From NCBI GenBank assembly GCA_003996215.1, contig QJPP01003534.1, positions 41,956 through 105,955 of the forward strand: DNA of 64,000 bases, in the 5' to 3' direction. This document shows positions 22,659-35,999 of the stretch, one piece after another. The notes under the pieces were generated by a model, which had not been told where the DNA came from, searched no databases, and saw only the letters and a program-made list of their open reading frames with translations. The position numbers and the translations under genes were made by a program. Position 1 is the stretch's first letter. The number at the start of each line of letters is the position of its first letter. Source of the DNA: Jaltomata sinuosa. Taxonomy: Eukaryota; Streptophyta; Magnoliopsida; Solanales; Solanaceae.

Positions 22659-24154
22659 TAATATGTTGGTAATCTACCAACTTATTAAGCCTATATCCAT
22701 GAATTATTGCTATGTTTTGAATAGATTTAGAGGTTCTTATAGCCTTTATTGATGTCTATGTAGGTACTTTTGATAAAAGATGAAAAACAATGATATGGAC
22801 CCAAAAAGAGCTAAAAAAGAGTTAAGTGTGAAGTGTTCGGAAAAGCTAAAGATTCTTACTGGAGATGCGGTAGCCGTGTAACATGCACAAGCCGAGGTGC
22901 GAACCGCACCTCCTCCGCATAGAGCTGAAAAAATCCTGAAGAGTCTGTTAAGGGGTGCGGTCGTTGTGCGACGTGCACATCCCAAGGTATGAACCACACC
23001 CCCTTCCCATGAAGCTCCCAAAGATAGCTGAAGTCACTAGCTCAACTGAAGGCAGTGTGCGATGCGCACATCACAACATGCGAACCACACGTCGCTCAAC
23101 ACACCTCCTGAAGGGCATTTTTTTCCTACCTTTTAGTGACATTTTGGGAAACTATAAAAGGCCTATTTAGGCACAATTGTAAATAACTTTCTTCAGTCCT
23201 GAATTTTCTGAAGAGCTTTTTTCTTGGAGACTAAGTTTTTCACCTCCATTGAGAAGAGGGTTTCAATCTAATTCTCTTGGTTAACACTTGTATGCTAAAA
23301 TTGAATCTATAACTTAAGATTCAGCTCTAATGGAAGAGATTTTGACTTACCCAGCTAGTATCTCTTTCTCTCTTGCTATGAGTGGCTAATTTCTCTTTTC
23401 TAGGGGTGTATTGATAATGGGTGCTTAACAAATGGGTGTGGGTGTTATTTATTCTTCCTTATAATTTTTTAATCAACATGGGTCTAGTAATTTCGACAAG
23501 TTTTAAACCTAAAATTGGTGGTTGCAAATATTAATTTTCATTACTTGACTATATGATTGCTTGAGAAAGGATTTCATGGTTTCGGATGTGAAATTACTAG
23601 TGGGAACTTGGGACTCCACTCAGATTTGAGGCTAGAGATAGCTCTTATCGATGGAATCACCCATTTAAGGGTCTAAGCTATAGATAGTGTGACCTTCCCA
23701 AGCTTAGATTGGTTGTTTGTTGATCAAACTGATGATGCTCTAACCGAGATCATCAGATATAAGATTGTTGATCGAGAGATAAAATATTCTTACCCATGAA
23801 CAATGCTACTTATGTCATTAAGCAAGAATAAGTATGAATTGATAATCACTCTATCCCATAACTAAAGCCCCATCGGATATGCATCCCTAGTCATCTAGTC
23901 AACTTGATACACCCACTTTTGTTTACTTCTTTTTGATTGAATTGTGATTGTAGTGACAACATCTCAATTCCCCCATCCTTTTACTTTCTATTGAGAGCAT
24001 TTACTCTTACTTTTAACTCAACTCAATACAATCTCTATTTAACTACTCCAAGTCCCTTGGGTACAACCCCGACACTCGTTGGGATTATAAATTTGGTTTT
24101 GCTGCACGATCATCATGACCTTTAACTCGGGGAGCACAATTTGAGCATTTATCA
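22659..24154 (+). mobile_element. Solo LTR (Tat/Athila-like) inside element B gag
   Basis: This 1.5-kb block has no coding domain and is flanked by a perfect TSD, cacac at 22654-22658 and 24155-24159. Removing it and one TSD copy restores the gag reading KFIYGVSDDVVKE of B. It starts TAATATGTTGG (one change from TG) and ends TTTATCA. A TATA-like ACTATAAAAGGCC at about 23151-23163 gives plus orientation. The upstream part carries three degenerate tandem units (see next entry). With no second LTR or interior, the simplest reading is LTR-LTR recombination of a full element. The lineage assignment is tentative. Confidence 0.85.
22862..23110. repeat. Three degenerate tandem units in the solo LTR
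   Basis: Units start near 22862, 22953 and 23052. Each has GTGCGG- or GTGCGA-like words, then an ACGTGCACA-like palindrome, a CCAGGTGCGAACC-like word and CACACC, with spacers of about 90-100 bases. They lie just upstream of the TATA-like site, so they occupy the enhancer position of the LTR. Confidence 0.7.
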
Positions 24155-24778
24155 CACACCATATATGAACTTGCTCATAAGAGCTAACGAGTCAGCTACT
24201 ATCGCTAGAGCATACTTGGATAGCTGTGTGAACTTGAGAGCATAATCCTTCACACTCATGTCATTCTGCTTCAAGTTGATAAATTCCCGGACCTTGGCTT
24301 CCCTGAGCTCAAGTGGGAAGAACCATTCCGGAAAGGCAGTCTTGAACTGCTTCTAATCCACTGGTCCTGCACTTGCACAACGAGACTCCTTCCACTGCTG
24401 ATACCACATGTAAGCCACTCTCTTTAGCTGATAGGCGGCTAAGTCTGCACTCTCAACTGGAGTGACACCCAAAATATATTTTACCTTTTGAATGTCATCG
24501 AGAAACTCTTGTGGATCCTCTTCTAATTTGGACCCATGAAATTCAGGAGGGTTTATCTGAGTGAAGTCCCGGATTCTAACAGTAGCAGTGTTAGTCTGAG
24601 GCAGTGCTGGTGCCACAGCCCGCTGATTAACCTGAGCTGTCATGGCCTTGCCAAGCACTTGGAATGCAACCATGAATTTAGCATACGTGACTTGCTCATT
24701 CAATGGGTTTGCTGGAGCTGTTGGTGCTGGCTGATTCTTGGCGTTAACTCTTCTAGGAAGCATTTTTCTGAAATGCAA
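24155..24778 (-). pseudogene. Element B gag, N-terminal part
   Basis: The open stretch 24778-24353 starts MLPRRVNAKNQPAPTAP, contains IRDFTQINPPEFHGSKLEED and the core YQLKRVAYMWYQQWKE, and ends at a stop after ASAGPVD. Reading then continues through EWFFPLEL, FINLKQNDMSVKDYALKF and SKYAPAIVADS to the solo-LTR insertion at 24154. This is the gag capsid domain of the Gypsy family. One stop and the insertion inactivate it. It is the best reference for the shorter gag of element A. Confidence 0.88.
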
Positions 24779-24965
24779 AGAGAATGAGTTAGAAGGAGAT
24801 TTAAATAGAGTTCATATTCTATAGCACGATCTGGAAAAGAAAGAAGGGAAGTTCTTCTTAATGACATCTCATAGCTCCTCCCCCATAAATGTGGCGTGCT
24901 TCACACCCATGAAGAAGGCTCTACTTGACGCGACTTTTAGATACCCTAGGAAACTTAAAACTGAT

Positions 24966-24977
24966 GCTCTTACACTA
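24966..24977 (-). other. Primer-binding site remnant of element B
   Basis: The minus strand reads TAGTGTAAGAGC at the expected place, 4 bases from the LTR end (24982). It differs from the initiator-Met complement at three to four positions, so it has decayed. Confidence 0.7.
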
Positions 24978-24981
24978 AGTT

Positions 24982-27076
24982 TGTCATGCCCCGAGGCTAC
25001 CCCCTAGATGCAACATAGTGCTCAGTGTCATAAGTGACCTCAATCTAACCCATTGCATGGCATATCTATATAATTTCAAGTTAAAAGCATATACTGTGTG
25101 AAAGCTGTAAAATAGTTTAATATCTGAAGTGGGAAAAGCCCAAAACATATCTGAATTTAAAATATATAAAGAGTATACTGATGACTGGAAACACCACTGA
25201 TAACTCAAGCTGAATCTAGTCTATATGTGAAAGCCTCTAATTGATATGAGTTCTAGGACATGCCCCCAGCTAACTCTACTAATTTGTAACTGAAATATAA
25301 AGACTGAAAAGTAAAGCATGTCTATCGTCCTCGAACTAAGAAGACTAACCACTGCAGCTGCTGAGTAGGATTGGAAATCGATCTATGCGCAGTTTAGATG
25401 CTGAGCACCTGAACCTACATCATGAAATGATGTAGCACAAGAGTATGCGTCACTACTTTGAATTTATTGAGCATGCGAGATATGGACTAAGCTGAATAAC
25501 ATAATAACTGAACATGGAAATATATATATATATACTGAAGCATAAACTGAAGATAAGCTGAATGCAATGACCAGTACTAACATAGATATACATAGCATGC
25601 TGAACTGAATAACTGAAATAGATACTGAGTACATGGTCAATGCAATATGAGTTTGACTGTGGGAGATATTATTAACCGATATACCCCAAGATGAACTAAC
25701 TGTGGGGCCAACCTGTAACCCTGGATGGAAGGGCGTCCATACCTTGCCAAAGGTACAAACAAATCTGACGTGGATCCACTAACTGATGTCAAAAAGGAAT
25801 AAGGGTGTCAAGCCTAATCTACCGAGTGACCCCTTTAGAACCTACGGTGGGATTGTTGCTAAAGGTCTCATCCTAAACTGGTGGGTGAGCCTTAATCCCT
25901 TCATATGCTCGGTGCTAAGTTTACTCTCAACTGGATATAAAGCTAAAGATACAACTATAATACTGGATAGCTCAAAACATTGATATAATCTAAAAATGCA
26001 ACATACATATACTGAAGGATATGGCATTTAGATTCTGAAGAATGATTGTCTGACTAATCTACCTAGCAAGTATAATTTATGAGATACTGAAATTAACACA
26101 ATCTAGGGTTTCTGATTTCTATACATGAAACTATACTAATTTTCCAAGAACGTGTAATTAACACTATGAAAACTATAACAGCTAAATTACAAAGAATCCC
26201 TAGGATTTAGGAACCTTAGGTCTGAATATAGCATGGATAAACTGAAGAAACTGACAGAATTCTAGGGACCTAATCGTTGAAAGGAACCCATTAGTGAAAT
26301 CCCACATACCTGGCGAACAAACTACGGAGAAATTCTTTTGATTTTGGGGCTGAACTTGAAGCAGACCTCTGCTTGTTCTTGAGAGAAAATGGTCACCTCT
26401 TTTGTTTTTTTTCTTTCTATGTCCGATGATTTTAGGAGAATAGAGGTTTTAGGTAGTCTTTGGCTAGTTAATTAGGCTTAGAATAACGAAAACGACGTAG
26501 TATAGGCCTTAAAAGATGTAGGAAAAGTTTGGAATACCTGGAAAAATTAAAAGAAAACTGCTAAAATTCGCGACTCAGGTTCCACAGATGGGTTATATGG
26601 CTCGTGGAAACTTCCATGAATTGTGGAACCCAGTCGTGGTTCCTGGACCTAAAACTTGAGCTACTGGAATTGGGCTCCATGATTTGGGTTCACGACTCGT
26701 GGAAACTTCCACGGATCGTGGATCCTACTCTTGGATCCTGGGCTGAAATCTTTGGGTCTCTGAGATTGGGTTCCACGAGTTGGGTTCATGACTCGTGGAA
26801 ACTTCCATGGGATGTGGATCCCACTCGTGGATCCTGGGAGTCATCTGCAGGGAAGATTCCATGGACAGGTTCTACGGTCCGTGGAAACTTCTATGGGTCA
26901 TAGAATGAACTTCAGAGGAGCAGTCCTCTGATCTTGGTTCCACGAGTCCAGTCCATGACTCGTGGACTATTCCACGGCTCATGGAATTGACTCTTAATTT
27001 TGCTGACAGTTGGAAATTTTAAATTCTTTCTGGTTTTTTGAGCTGAGTCTAGGCTTGGAAGTTCTGGGGTGTTACA
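24982..27076 (-). repeat. Element B 5' LTR
   Basis: It runs TGTAACACCCC (27076) to TGACA (24982) on the minus strand and is the sister of 16315-18424. The copies are easily aligned throughout but carry scattered substitutions and small indels, more than the Z pair. The palindrome array is at about 26570-26990. Confidence 0.93.
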
Positions 27077-27081
27077 CATGT

Positions 27082-27216
27082 GATTACTTATTTTTTCTTG
27101 AACTTAATTATTTATTTACTTGATCACTATTCAAATACTATCTGTGGCTCATAAGTTGAACTAGGAATAAGGAACTTGCGAGTGAAATAAGAAAAAGTAG
27201 GGTTTGGTTGTGAACT
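27082..27216 (+). repeat. Element X 5' LTR, second piece
   Basis: The sequence after the B target site continues the X LTR, with AATTATTTATTTACTTGATC and CATAAGTTGAACTAGGAATA matching about 52290-52405. It breaks off at 27216. The final 0.5 kb of the LTR and the PBS of X are not found in the window. Confidence 0.88.
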
Positions 27217-29165
27217 TGTCTCAACCCAAATACCGGACCGTGCGGGCACCTAGTTTAAATTACCTAGATAGGAGAACTTGTACCGCCTGATTAAAAATGG
27301 GTATGCGGAAGTCAATAAGAAAACATTAGAATTTCCTTTAATATTTAAAAATAGTTACGAGACTTGAGTACAATGAAATTCTTTACAAATACAACGGAAA
27401 ACCCTCTTTAGGAACTAGTCTAAACATGTACAAGAGCTTCTAAGAAAATTACAAAAGCAAAAAAAGACACAACTCCCACCATAGGAAAGAGAGGAGTAGA
27501 AGCTACTGGGGATCACCATCGTCTTCACCTAGGAAACATCACTGACCCTGCAACCACACTATACCCAAGGGGGCATAGAAAAAGTAGTATAAGTACAAAT
27601 AACACTTAGTGATAGGCATCATCGATCGATCCAAATCCACCGCATAATATCATGTAAATATTCAGAAGAAACATACAACTTGAAAGTTATATTGTCCAAG
27701 TCATTTATCAACAACCCTTACTACCCACATAATTATCCATGGACCTTATACATTCTTCCCCAAGCCTCCCTACCTCATTCCCTAGTCAACTCCAACATAA
27801 GAAGACATTCCATCCCTCTATCCCAGTCATAACCTTACCCCTTATAACACTAAGACTCTTCAAGCCCACCCATCTCGCCAAACACTAGAATTACTTTACT
27901 AGCTTCCACCCTATGATCCAATTGCTAACTATCCCTGTTAGCAGATCCACCACTCTCACTTAAGATCCTAAGTCAACAACCTCGGCCCATAACCCTTAGC
28001 CAATAAATGGACAATCTGTAAAACCCTCAGTTACCACCCTGACTCAACCACCCTACCAGACATGTCCCAGACTGCATTAACAGACATATACAATTTCAAC
28101 ACATCATTTCAACTAGCCCAGACCGCCCAAGGATCCCTAGGACATTATCTACCGTATTTAACATGCAACCCTGGGCTACACAAGAACTACCCCATCATTT
28201 AACATACCAAGCCGGCTACTCATGCACCAACATGTAATAAAAACATCACAACAAATAAGCTCGGTTCACTCATGGAGCCCATACATAGAAGAACAACCAA
28301 ACATGTACTAAGCGTGGTACTCGAGCCAACCATAATAGAATATGTAACATGTGTGGTACCCGATCTAACTGATAGATATCTCGTATTAGGCATGGTACCC
28401 GAGCCAGCTGAAAAAATCACAAATATCACAACAATCACAACCACAATGAATACGACCCATACTTGTAAAACCAACAAGCATTTAAGACAAGTTCATTGCA
28501 TGAGATTGAAAACAAAATATCATTTAGCAACCATTCCCTTATTCCCTAAATATGTATTGTACAAGCAATACTAATAAAACAGTTAACATGCACACAAAAC
28601 ATAATTTGGGTCACAAGTTAACCATCACCTACACAAAACTATGGACCATCGTCCTAACTTAGATGTCCTTTTCCACACAAATTCCCAGCTTATTCAATTA
28701 GCACATTAATACATAAAACTCAATGCTGGACTTAGTTGGGAGTACACATTCATCCACAGGAAATTCCTTCCCTCATACCACGAACTCAGTACCTTCCATG
28801 TTCATCCAATTTCCCTCATTCATATAAAGCCTGGGAATCTGTTATGACCTAGCAATCCCTTTACACTTAATCATTTTTGATGCCATGAACCCACCCTAAA
28901 ATCTAATTACCCTGGGGTTAAAAATCATAACATTAGCTCAAACACTCAAATATAGGGTCACATTACTCATAACAGTAGATTTCATACCCAACTTGCCAAA
29001 TCAAATATTTTTGTCTATCCAGACTCCATGCCCAAAGCTCTAAGCATGAAATCTCCCATCAACGTATAACATATTATGCACTCAGAATAGGTCTAAACTA
29101 CCCAGTTAACCTAGCCTACCTGGACATCAAATAGTTGCTTCAGATGTCCTAATACAAACTTTTGG
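27217..29165 (-). repeat. LTR T (R-family relative), one end undefined
   Basis: The left end TGTCTCAACCC has the form of a minus-strand LTR terminus. At 28306-28410 it holds three units of the GGCATGGTACCCGAGCCAGC type also found in the LTRs of R, in the same position relative to a CTCATGGA word. No coding domain is present. The right end near 29165 is a guess, made where plus-strand gag-like sequence starts. No TSD was found, and the rest of the X LTR is missing beside it, so a deletion probably accompanied this region. Confidence 0.65.
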
Positions 29166-30233
29166 CTCCGTGGAGGTGAGTCCTGACGGAAAGAAGATGA
29201 CTTTTTCCCGGGAGAGGGTTGTACGTATCTCCCCAATTCTTTATGCAGAATTTTGGTTGTATATGTGGTCATCTAAATGGTCATTGGTATGAGTATTCTT
29301 ACTCTTATACCCTATCCCCAAGCCCCTATTATAATTCTTCTATTGTTTATGATGTTTATAAGGGTACTAAAGTAGAGGATGCAGAAAGTCATGCTCAAAC
29401 GAATAATTTGATAAGACAGATACATGAGTACACTGCATTATTGCTGGAGCAGAATGAGGAAAGTAGGAAAGACATGGAAGGTCTAAGGCTGAACTCTCAA
29501 AAATAAAGTTTAAGGCTAAAACTTGTAATAATCTACAAGTTAGAGACTTAGATAATACTAAGAATGAACCTTCAAAAGAAGTGAGCGACTTTTTGCAAGA
29601 AGTTGACTTATATAAAGCGGAAGTAGTGAGTCAATCTTGGCTCGAGAAACAAGCTTCACGAATGAGATTTCATGGGTCTCTTCATTATGCTCTTACATAT
29701 GTGTCCATAGAATTTATAGAAGACAGAACTAAACTCATACAAGAAGTAGACCAGTTTAGCTCAGATATCCATGACATACAGACTCATTTGAATCAAAAGG
29801 TTGAAGCGTCTGATGCCCAACCACCAATTATTGTGGATACTGGCCAACTTTTGGAGTAGAAAGAGAAATTTTGACCATTCAACTATCTTATTTTTATTGA
29901 TGTCAATATTGAGGAGGTGTGTGAAAGTGAGAATGTCAAAAAGAATGAAGTTTTGAAGTTGAAGCGTGTCAGACTTACTGTAAGCACTTTTCGACATTAT
30001 GTTCGGTTGGTGACATGGAATTTGATCTTTCCAAGATAATGGAGGAGTGTGTGGATAAGGAAGAAGACCCTTATATTCTTAAACTTACCATGCCAATGAG
30101 ACAAAATAAAATTTCTCACTTAAGGACCAAGAAGTTCAACATGCAATATCTATTGCTTGTTCCTTCATATTTACACCCCCATTTCTTGAGCGTAGTAGGA
30201 AATTAGAAAAGAAGTAAGGGGTATGATTCATAT
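29166..30233 (+). pseudogene. Gag-like remnant of element X
   Basis: Three open plus-strand stretches (29219-29506, 29581-29859, 30015-30206) lie in line but in shifted frames. Residues such as HEYTALLLEQNEESRKDMEG and the acidic, Lys-rich tail suggest a coiled-coil-forming gag segment. No knuckle, protease or polymerase motif is visible. Position and strand fit the gag end of X, interrupted at 30234 by Y. I do not recognise the protein with certainty, and the link to X is inferred from layout. Confidence 0.5.
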
Positions 30234-32662
30234 TGTCACGACCCAACTGGCTGTGAGTTGCACCTACACGAACCCTCCGATGGGAGAACCAACTAAACCG
30301 AAGCCTAACCTTATTACATAGTCAATTTTAGAAGAGATAGAATAAAAACCAACTTAAATTAAGATCATACTGAAAGTCAACTAATATAATTAAAAATGTG
30401 AAATATTTAACTAACTAAATCATCTACAACAACTGAAAGTTACCATACAAGAACTCTTATAAATTCGTGTCTAAGATACCCAAACATAACTAAACTAAAT
30501 AAATAAAATAGTAAGGAGTTCAATTATCTGGAGGAAGGACAATAACTCGAAGAGGATCCATGGTAGCCTGAGAAGTAGTGCTTACCCTTGGATCAAGTGT
30601 CAATTGTCTATCCTAGTCAAGGTCATGTTTCAGTCTCTAAAACATGGTCTGCACTCAACAAAAGAATAGTACAGAGTAGTATCAGTTTAAAATACTATGT
30701 ACTGATAGGTATCATAGGCCAACTCAGTTTAGAACAGGTATAAAATCAAACCAAATAAAAGTAAGATGTATTCCAACACTTAGCAAGTAATCTAGTTAAC
30801 AAATAATCATCTCTAGTCAAGTCAACAATAGAAATATCAAGTTTAATAATTCACCACAAGAATGTAGGAGAAACAATCTCAATAGCTACAATACATGGAA
30901 TCTAGGTCCATCTAACTCTTATCAATGCAACTACTACCTCTAGTCTCATTTTAGCCCACAGTACTACCTCACCATGTCTGACCATGAAAAAATACAATAG
31001 TAATGAAATGTGTACACATATGCTAAAGGATCTTATTTATGTCTAACTAGTCAAGACCTGCAGGGGACACAAAAGGTCCATATACCTGCCAAAACCATTT
31101 CCATCAGCGTAAATATCAAATAGGTCACTATGTCAACCTGTACCTGCCGGAACCTTTTCCCATCGGCATAAATGTCAAATAGGTGACTATGTCAACATGT
31201 ACCTACCAGAACCATTTTCCATCAGCGTAAATATCAAATAGGTGACTATGTCAACATGTACCTGCTGGAACCATTTATCATTTGCTTAAATATCAATTGT
31301 ACCATTGTGGTATCCAATCCCATAATAAATGACAATGTCAATGCACCTATGATTCTAAAACATATCTCTTAGGATATACACAGTGCACTAAATCACATTT
31401 CACTTATTCATCTTATTTCATGCATCAACTCATGTATCCTATCTTATTTATTCAAGCGTCACATGAAAACACATAAATTTCAACCATGTACGAAGAACAA
31501 TCATAAGTTAAGTAATTCAACCACATAATGTACTAAAATAGGTCTTAACTCTAATTAAAATCATAACTTACATCGAGTGCAGAATTACCATATGAAAGCT
31601 ACTTTGCAACTGTCTTGTCCTTCCTTCACACTTCAGATTGTTCAAGGTCTATAAATAATATATACAAGAGTAATTAATCATTCTTCATTTCAAGCCTTGA
31701 AAATTTAACCCACTAGTTCTACCCTTATCCGAGATCTGTAATGTTTTCCAAGGATCAATTAACCGTTAACTAGTCTTATTACATTCATAAAATCAATACC
31801 CAAAGGGTTTCTAATCAAGTTAACCCCTTTTTAGCCATTTTTATGCCTAAAGATTTTATCTTTATCGAACCCAAGGTTCCCCATTAGCCTTAAACATGTT
31901 AATAACAATTAATTTCAGGCTAGAGATTATAAAAACACATCCTAAGATCAATTTTAGGTGAAATTGCACCTACTCATAGGGTTTTCCCCAAGTTTCATGC
32001 TTTTCAGGCTCAAACTCAAGAATTCCACCATTAATATTCCCCTAAAAGGTACTACAAAGATTAATTATTGTTAAATGAAGGCGTTTATGGAGTTACTTAC
32101 CTCAAACAAAGGAATTCACCCTAGTTCTTGAGAACTATGCTTTTTGGAGCTCTAAAACAAAATAGGAGTTATGGGAAAATAACCCAGAAAACTGAGTTAT
32201 GTGCAGGTAATCTACTTGTCATCTTATCACGATGAGGATTGGCTCTTTACGAGAAGGATTGGCTCATCACGCTGACTCGTCATGATGAGGTGCCCCTTTG
32301 TTGACAAAGTGAAATTTCCAAAATGCTAGAAACTCACCCCAAACCCCTTATTTCACAATACACTTTATTTTCTAGATAACACAAATTAATTTTGATACGG
32401 TAACTATCATATCCGAAGTTCTACGAACCCAATTCCCATCCCAAAACTTCCTACGAGACTCTACAACAGTCGACTATCCATATATGGACTCCACACTATC
32501 ATATGATAAACCACGAGACCCCAACCATCTCTAAGGAACAAATCACTAGATTTTTATCAAAGTTCACCCTAGCTTGAGATTTTATCAACTCTCATCCTAG
32601 AGATTTTTCTAACCGAGTACTTATGCCCTTACTTTATTCTAATGACTGAACAGGTCATTACA
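30234..32662 (-). repeat. Element Y 3' LTR (2.43 kb)
   Basis: It begins TGTAATGACCTG at 32662 on the minus strand and ends GGGTCGTGACA at 30234. A block of near-tandem units with GGTGACTATGTCAAC and ATGTACCTGCCGGAACC words spans about 31060-31290. No gene is present. Confidence 0.88.
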
Positions 32663-32681
32663 TAAGATACTATGTAAATAA

Positions 32682-35600
32682 TTATTCATCCTTGAATGAC
32701 AACAAGAAGAAATCGAGGATTACCTGATCAGTGAACAAGTGAGGATACTTAATTCGCATGTCAGCTTCAGTCTCGCAAGTGGCCTCCTCAACAGGATGGT
32801 TCTTCCACTGGAATTTCACCGACGCAATCTCCTTAGTCCTTAATTTCTGAATATCTCTATCAAGAATAGAAATAGCTTCCTCTTTGTAAGAGAGGTCTTT
32901 ATCCAATAGGACCGAATCCCAGCTAATTATAGTCACAATATATGTGGTATTTCATAAGCATGAACACATAAAATACTGCATGAAATCCTGACAAACTCGG
33001 AGGTAATGCCAACTTATAAGCCACTGGCCCTACACTCTGAAGAATCTTAAAGGGCCCAATATATCTCATACTTAACTTATCACGCTTCCCAAACTGCATA
33101 ACACCCTTTATGGATGAGACTTTGAGTAAAACTTGCTCACCTTCCATGAAATGTATATCCCTTACTTTTCTATCTTCATACTTTTTTTGTTGGCTTTAAG
33201 CCACTCGAAGCGTCTCTTTGATGAACTTCACTCTCTCTATGGAATCTCTAAAAATATCAGTACCCCAAGGTCTCACTTCAAACGAATTGAACTAGCCAAA
33301 CAATAGATACTGGTCCTAATGACCCCCAAAATCCATCAGACATGTGCGAATTATGTCCTCCAATACCTTAATTGTACACTGAGATTGCCCGTCAGTCTGA
33401 GGATGAAAAGTTATACTCGGGTCCAACCTAGTACCCAACTCTTCATGCAACTTCATCCAAAAGTTAGAGGTGAATTGAGTAATCCTATTAGAAATAATGG
33501 AGATAGGCACTCCATGTAGTCGAACAACTTCTTTAAGATAGATCTCGGCTAGCTTAGCCGCATTGTAAGTCACCTGAACAGGAATGAAGTGTGTAGACTT
33601 CGTATATCGGTCCACAATAACCCATATTGAATCATACTTCCTCAAGGTATTGGGAAGGAAAACCATGAAATACATGGCTATTCTCTCCTACTTCCACTCA
33701 GGAATAGGCATTCTCTGAGGAGTACCACCAGGATTTTGGTGTTCACATTTTACGTGATGACAACTCTAACACTTAACCACAAAGTTGACTATATCTCTCT
33801 TCATTCTACAACACCAATAGTGTTGCTTCAAATTTTTATATATCTTGGTCACACCAGGATGTATAGAGTACTTAGAACAGTGAGCCTCAACTAGAATCAT
33901 AGGGATCAACTCATCAATTTGGGGCACACAAACTCGCCATTTAATTTGAAGAATATATTCATCATTAATAATGGCCTCCTTGGCCTCACCCTGCAATACC
34001 TTGTCATGATTCTTACTCAATTTTGCATTATCAAATTTCTTACCTTTGATCTGATCAAGAAATGAGGACCTAGCTTCCATATATGCCAACAGTCCTCCTT
34101 GCTCAGACACTTTTAATCTCATGAAGTTGTTAGCTAGAGTCTGAATGTCTCTGGCCAACGGGCATCTGGTAGCTTTCAAATAGTCCAAGCTACCTATACT
34201 CTTAGTCTTCCTGCTTAATGCATCAGCTACCAAATTATCCTTACCTGGATGATATATTATGGTAATGTCATAATCTTTGAGTAACTCCATCCACCTTCGC
34301 TTCCTTAAGTTCAAGTCCTTCAGAGTGAACACATGTTGCAAGCTATGGTGGTTTATGAACACTTTGCATCACACCCCATATAAATAATGCCTCCCAATCT
34401 TGAGAGAAAACACCACATCATCTAACTTTAAGTCGTGATCAGGACAATTTTTCTCATGCACTTTGAGTTGCCTCAAAGCATGAGCGATAAAATTCCTTTC
34501 CTGCATCAATACAATATCTAAGCCAGATCATGAATCATTAAAATACATAATAAAATCCTTACCTTCAATCGTCAAGGCAGAACTAGGAGCAGCGGTCAAC
34601 AAAGTCTTGAGCTTTTGGAAGATCTCCTCACATTCATCTAACCAAATTAACAATACCTCTTTTTGAGTCAAGTAGGTCAGATGGGTAGCGATAGATGCAA
34701 AACTGTTCACAAATCTACAATAGTAACTAGCCAATTCCACAAAGTTACAAATCTCGTAAATAAAAGTAGGCCTGGCCTGATTCTTAACTTCCTTATTTTT
34801 TTGCGGGTCTATCATCACCCCTTCTTCTGAAACCACATGCCTAAAAAAGGACACAGCAAATAACCAGAACTCACATTTGGAGAATTTCGCATACAACTCA
34901 TTTTCCTTTAATAACCCCAACATAATCCTAAGGTGATTTTCATGATCCTTATCACTCTTAGAATACACTAGGATATCATTAATGAATACAATAACAAATG
35001 AGTCTAGATAGGGCTTAAATATCACATTCATCAAACTCATGAAAGCAGCTGGGGCATTAATCAGCCTAAAAGATATCATAAGGAACTCATAGTGCCCATA
35101 CTAGGTCCGAAAAGAAGTCTTAGAAATATTAGAAGGCCAAATTTTTAAATGATGGTATCTGGACCTTAGATCAATCTTAGAAAAGACTGATGCAACCTGT
35201 AACTGGTCAAATAAATCATCAATATGAGGGAGAGGATATTGGTAATAGATAGTAACTTTGTTCAACTGCCGGTAGTCTATGCATATACATAGACTACCAT
35301 TTTTCTTCTTAATAAATAATATTGGAGCACCCCATGAGGAGGCACTTGTACGAATGAACCCTTTATTCAACAACTCTTATAACTGATCCTTAATCTCTCT
35401 CAACTTAGCTGGCATCATTCTACAAGAAGGAATAGAGATGGGATGCATATTCAGCTCTAAGTCGATACAAAAGTCAATGTCTCAATCAAGTGGCATGCCA
35501 TGAAAATTCACAGGAAATACCTCTTCGAACTAACACACCATAAGAATAGAATTGATAGCTGGGACCTCTAAACTAGTTTCCTAAATATGAGCTAAAAATC

Positions 35601-35999
35601 CAAACACCCCCTTCATATGAAACTCTAAGCACGAAGGAAGGACACAAACTTCATAAGAGCAGGACTACTGTTACCCTCCCACTCTAGTCTATCCAACCCA
35701 AGCATAGCCACAGTCACTATCTTAGAATGATAGTCCAGAATAGCGTCATGCAGAGACAACCAACTCATCCCCAAGATGATGTCAAACTCCACCATGTCTA
35801 TAATCACTAAGTCTGCCAAAGTCTTTTGCCCCACAAATATAACTGGACAAGCATGGAAGACTCTATCTACAACCACAAAATCACCCACTCAGGTAGACAC
35901 ATTATCAAGATAATCAAGCAACTCATAAATTATGCCAAACCCCTCAGCAAAAGCAGCAGACACATATGAAAAAGTAGAACCATGGTTAAACAAAAATGA
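32682..35999 (-). pseudogene. Element Y pol: RT, RNase H, INT, chromodomain-like end
   Basis: Order, leftward: PR segment with IILGMSWLSLHDA (35888-35625), RT N-part (35373-35101), RT palm (35079-34528), RNase H and tether, INT zinc finger HYWCCRMKRDIVNFVVKC (to 33766), INT core (33675-33316), GPF region with RYIGPFKILQ, and the chromodomain-like KEIASVKFQWKNHPVEEATC (to 32682). The RT active site reads FINDILVYS instead of FIDD. The RNase H start reads YFNDS. In INT, MYFMVF replaces MDF, SNR replaces SDR, and SQC replaces SER. A further deletion removes the FAYNN segment. The enzyme set is therefore dead at every active site. Confidence 0.9.

Larger units (their letters stand above)
16315..27076 (-). 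mobile_element. Element B: complete-length Tekay-like chromovirus, minus strand
   Basis: B has both LTRs (16315-18424 and 24982-27076) and a perfect TSD, catgt at 16310-16314 and 27077-27081. In order from right to left it holds the 5' LTR, a PBS remnant, gag, PR, RT, RNase H, INT, a chromodomain-like end, PPT and 3' LTR. It sits in the 5' LTR of X; the uninterrupted sister LTR of X (around 52290) gives the empty site. A solo LTR (22659-24154) is nested in its gag. The coding part carries many stops and frameshifts but keeps its full domain order, so B was probably autonomous when it inserted. Confidence 0.95.

Noticed and set aside
31060..31290. Possible CRISPR-like array of repeated units
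   Set aside because: The units are degenerate, spacers are repeated rather than unique, and the block lies inside a plant LTR (element Y).
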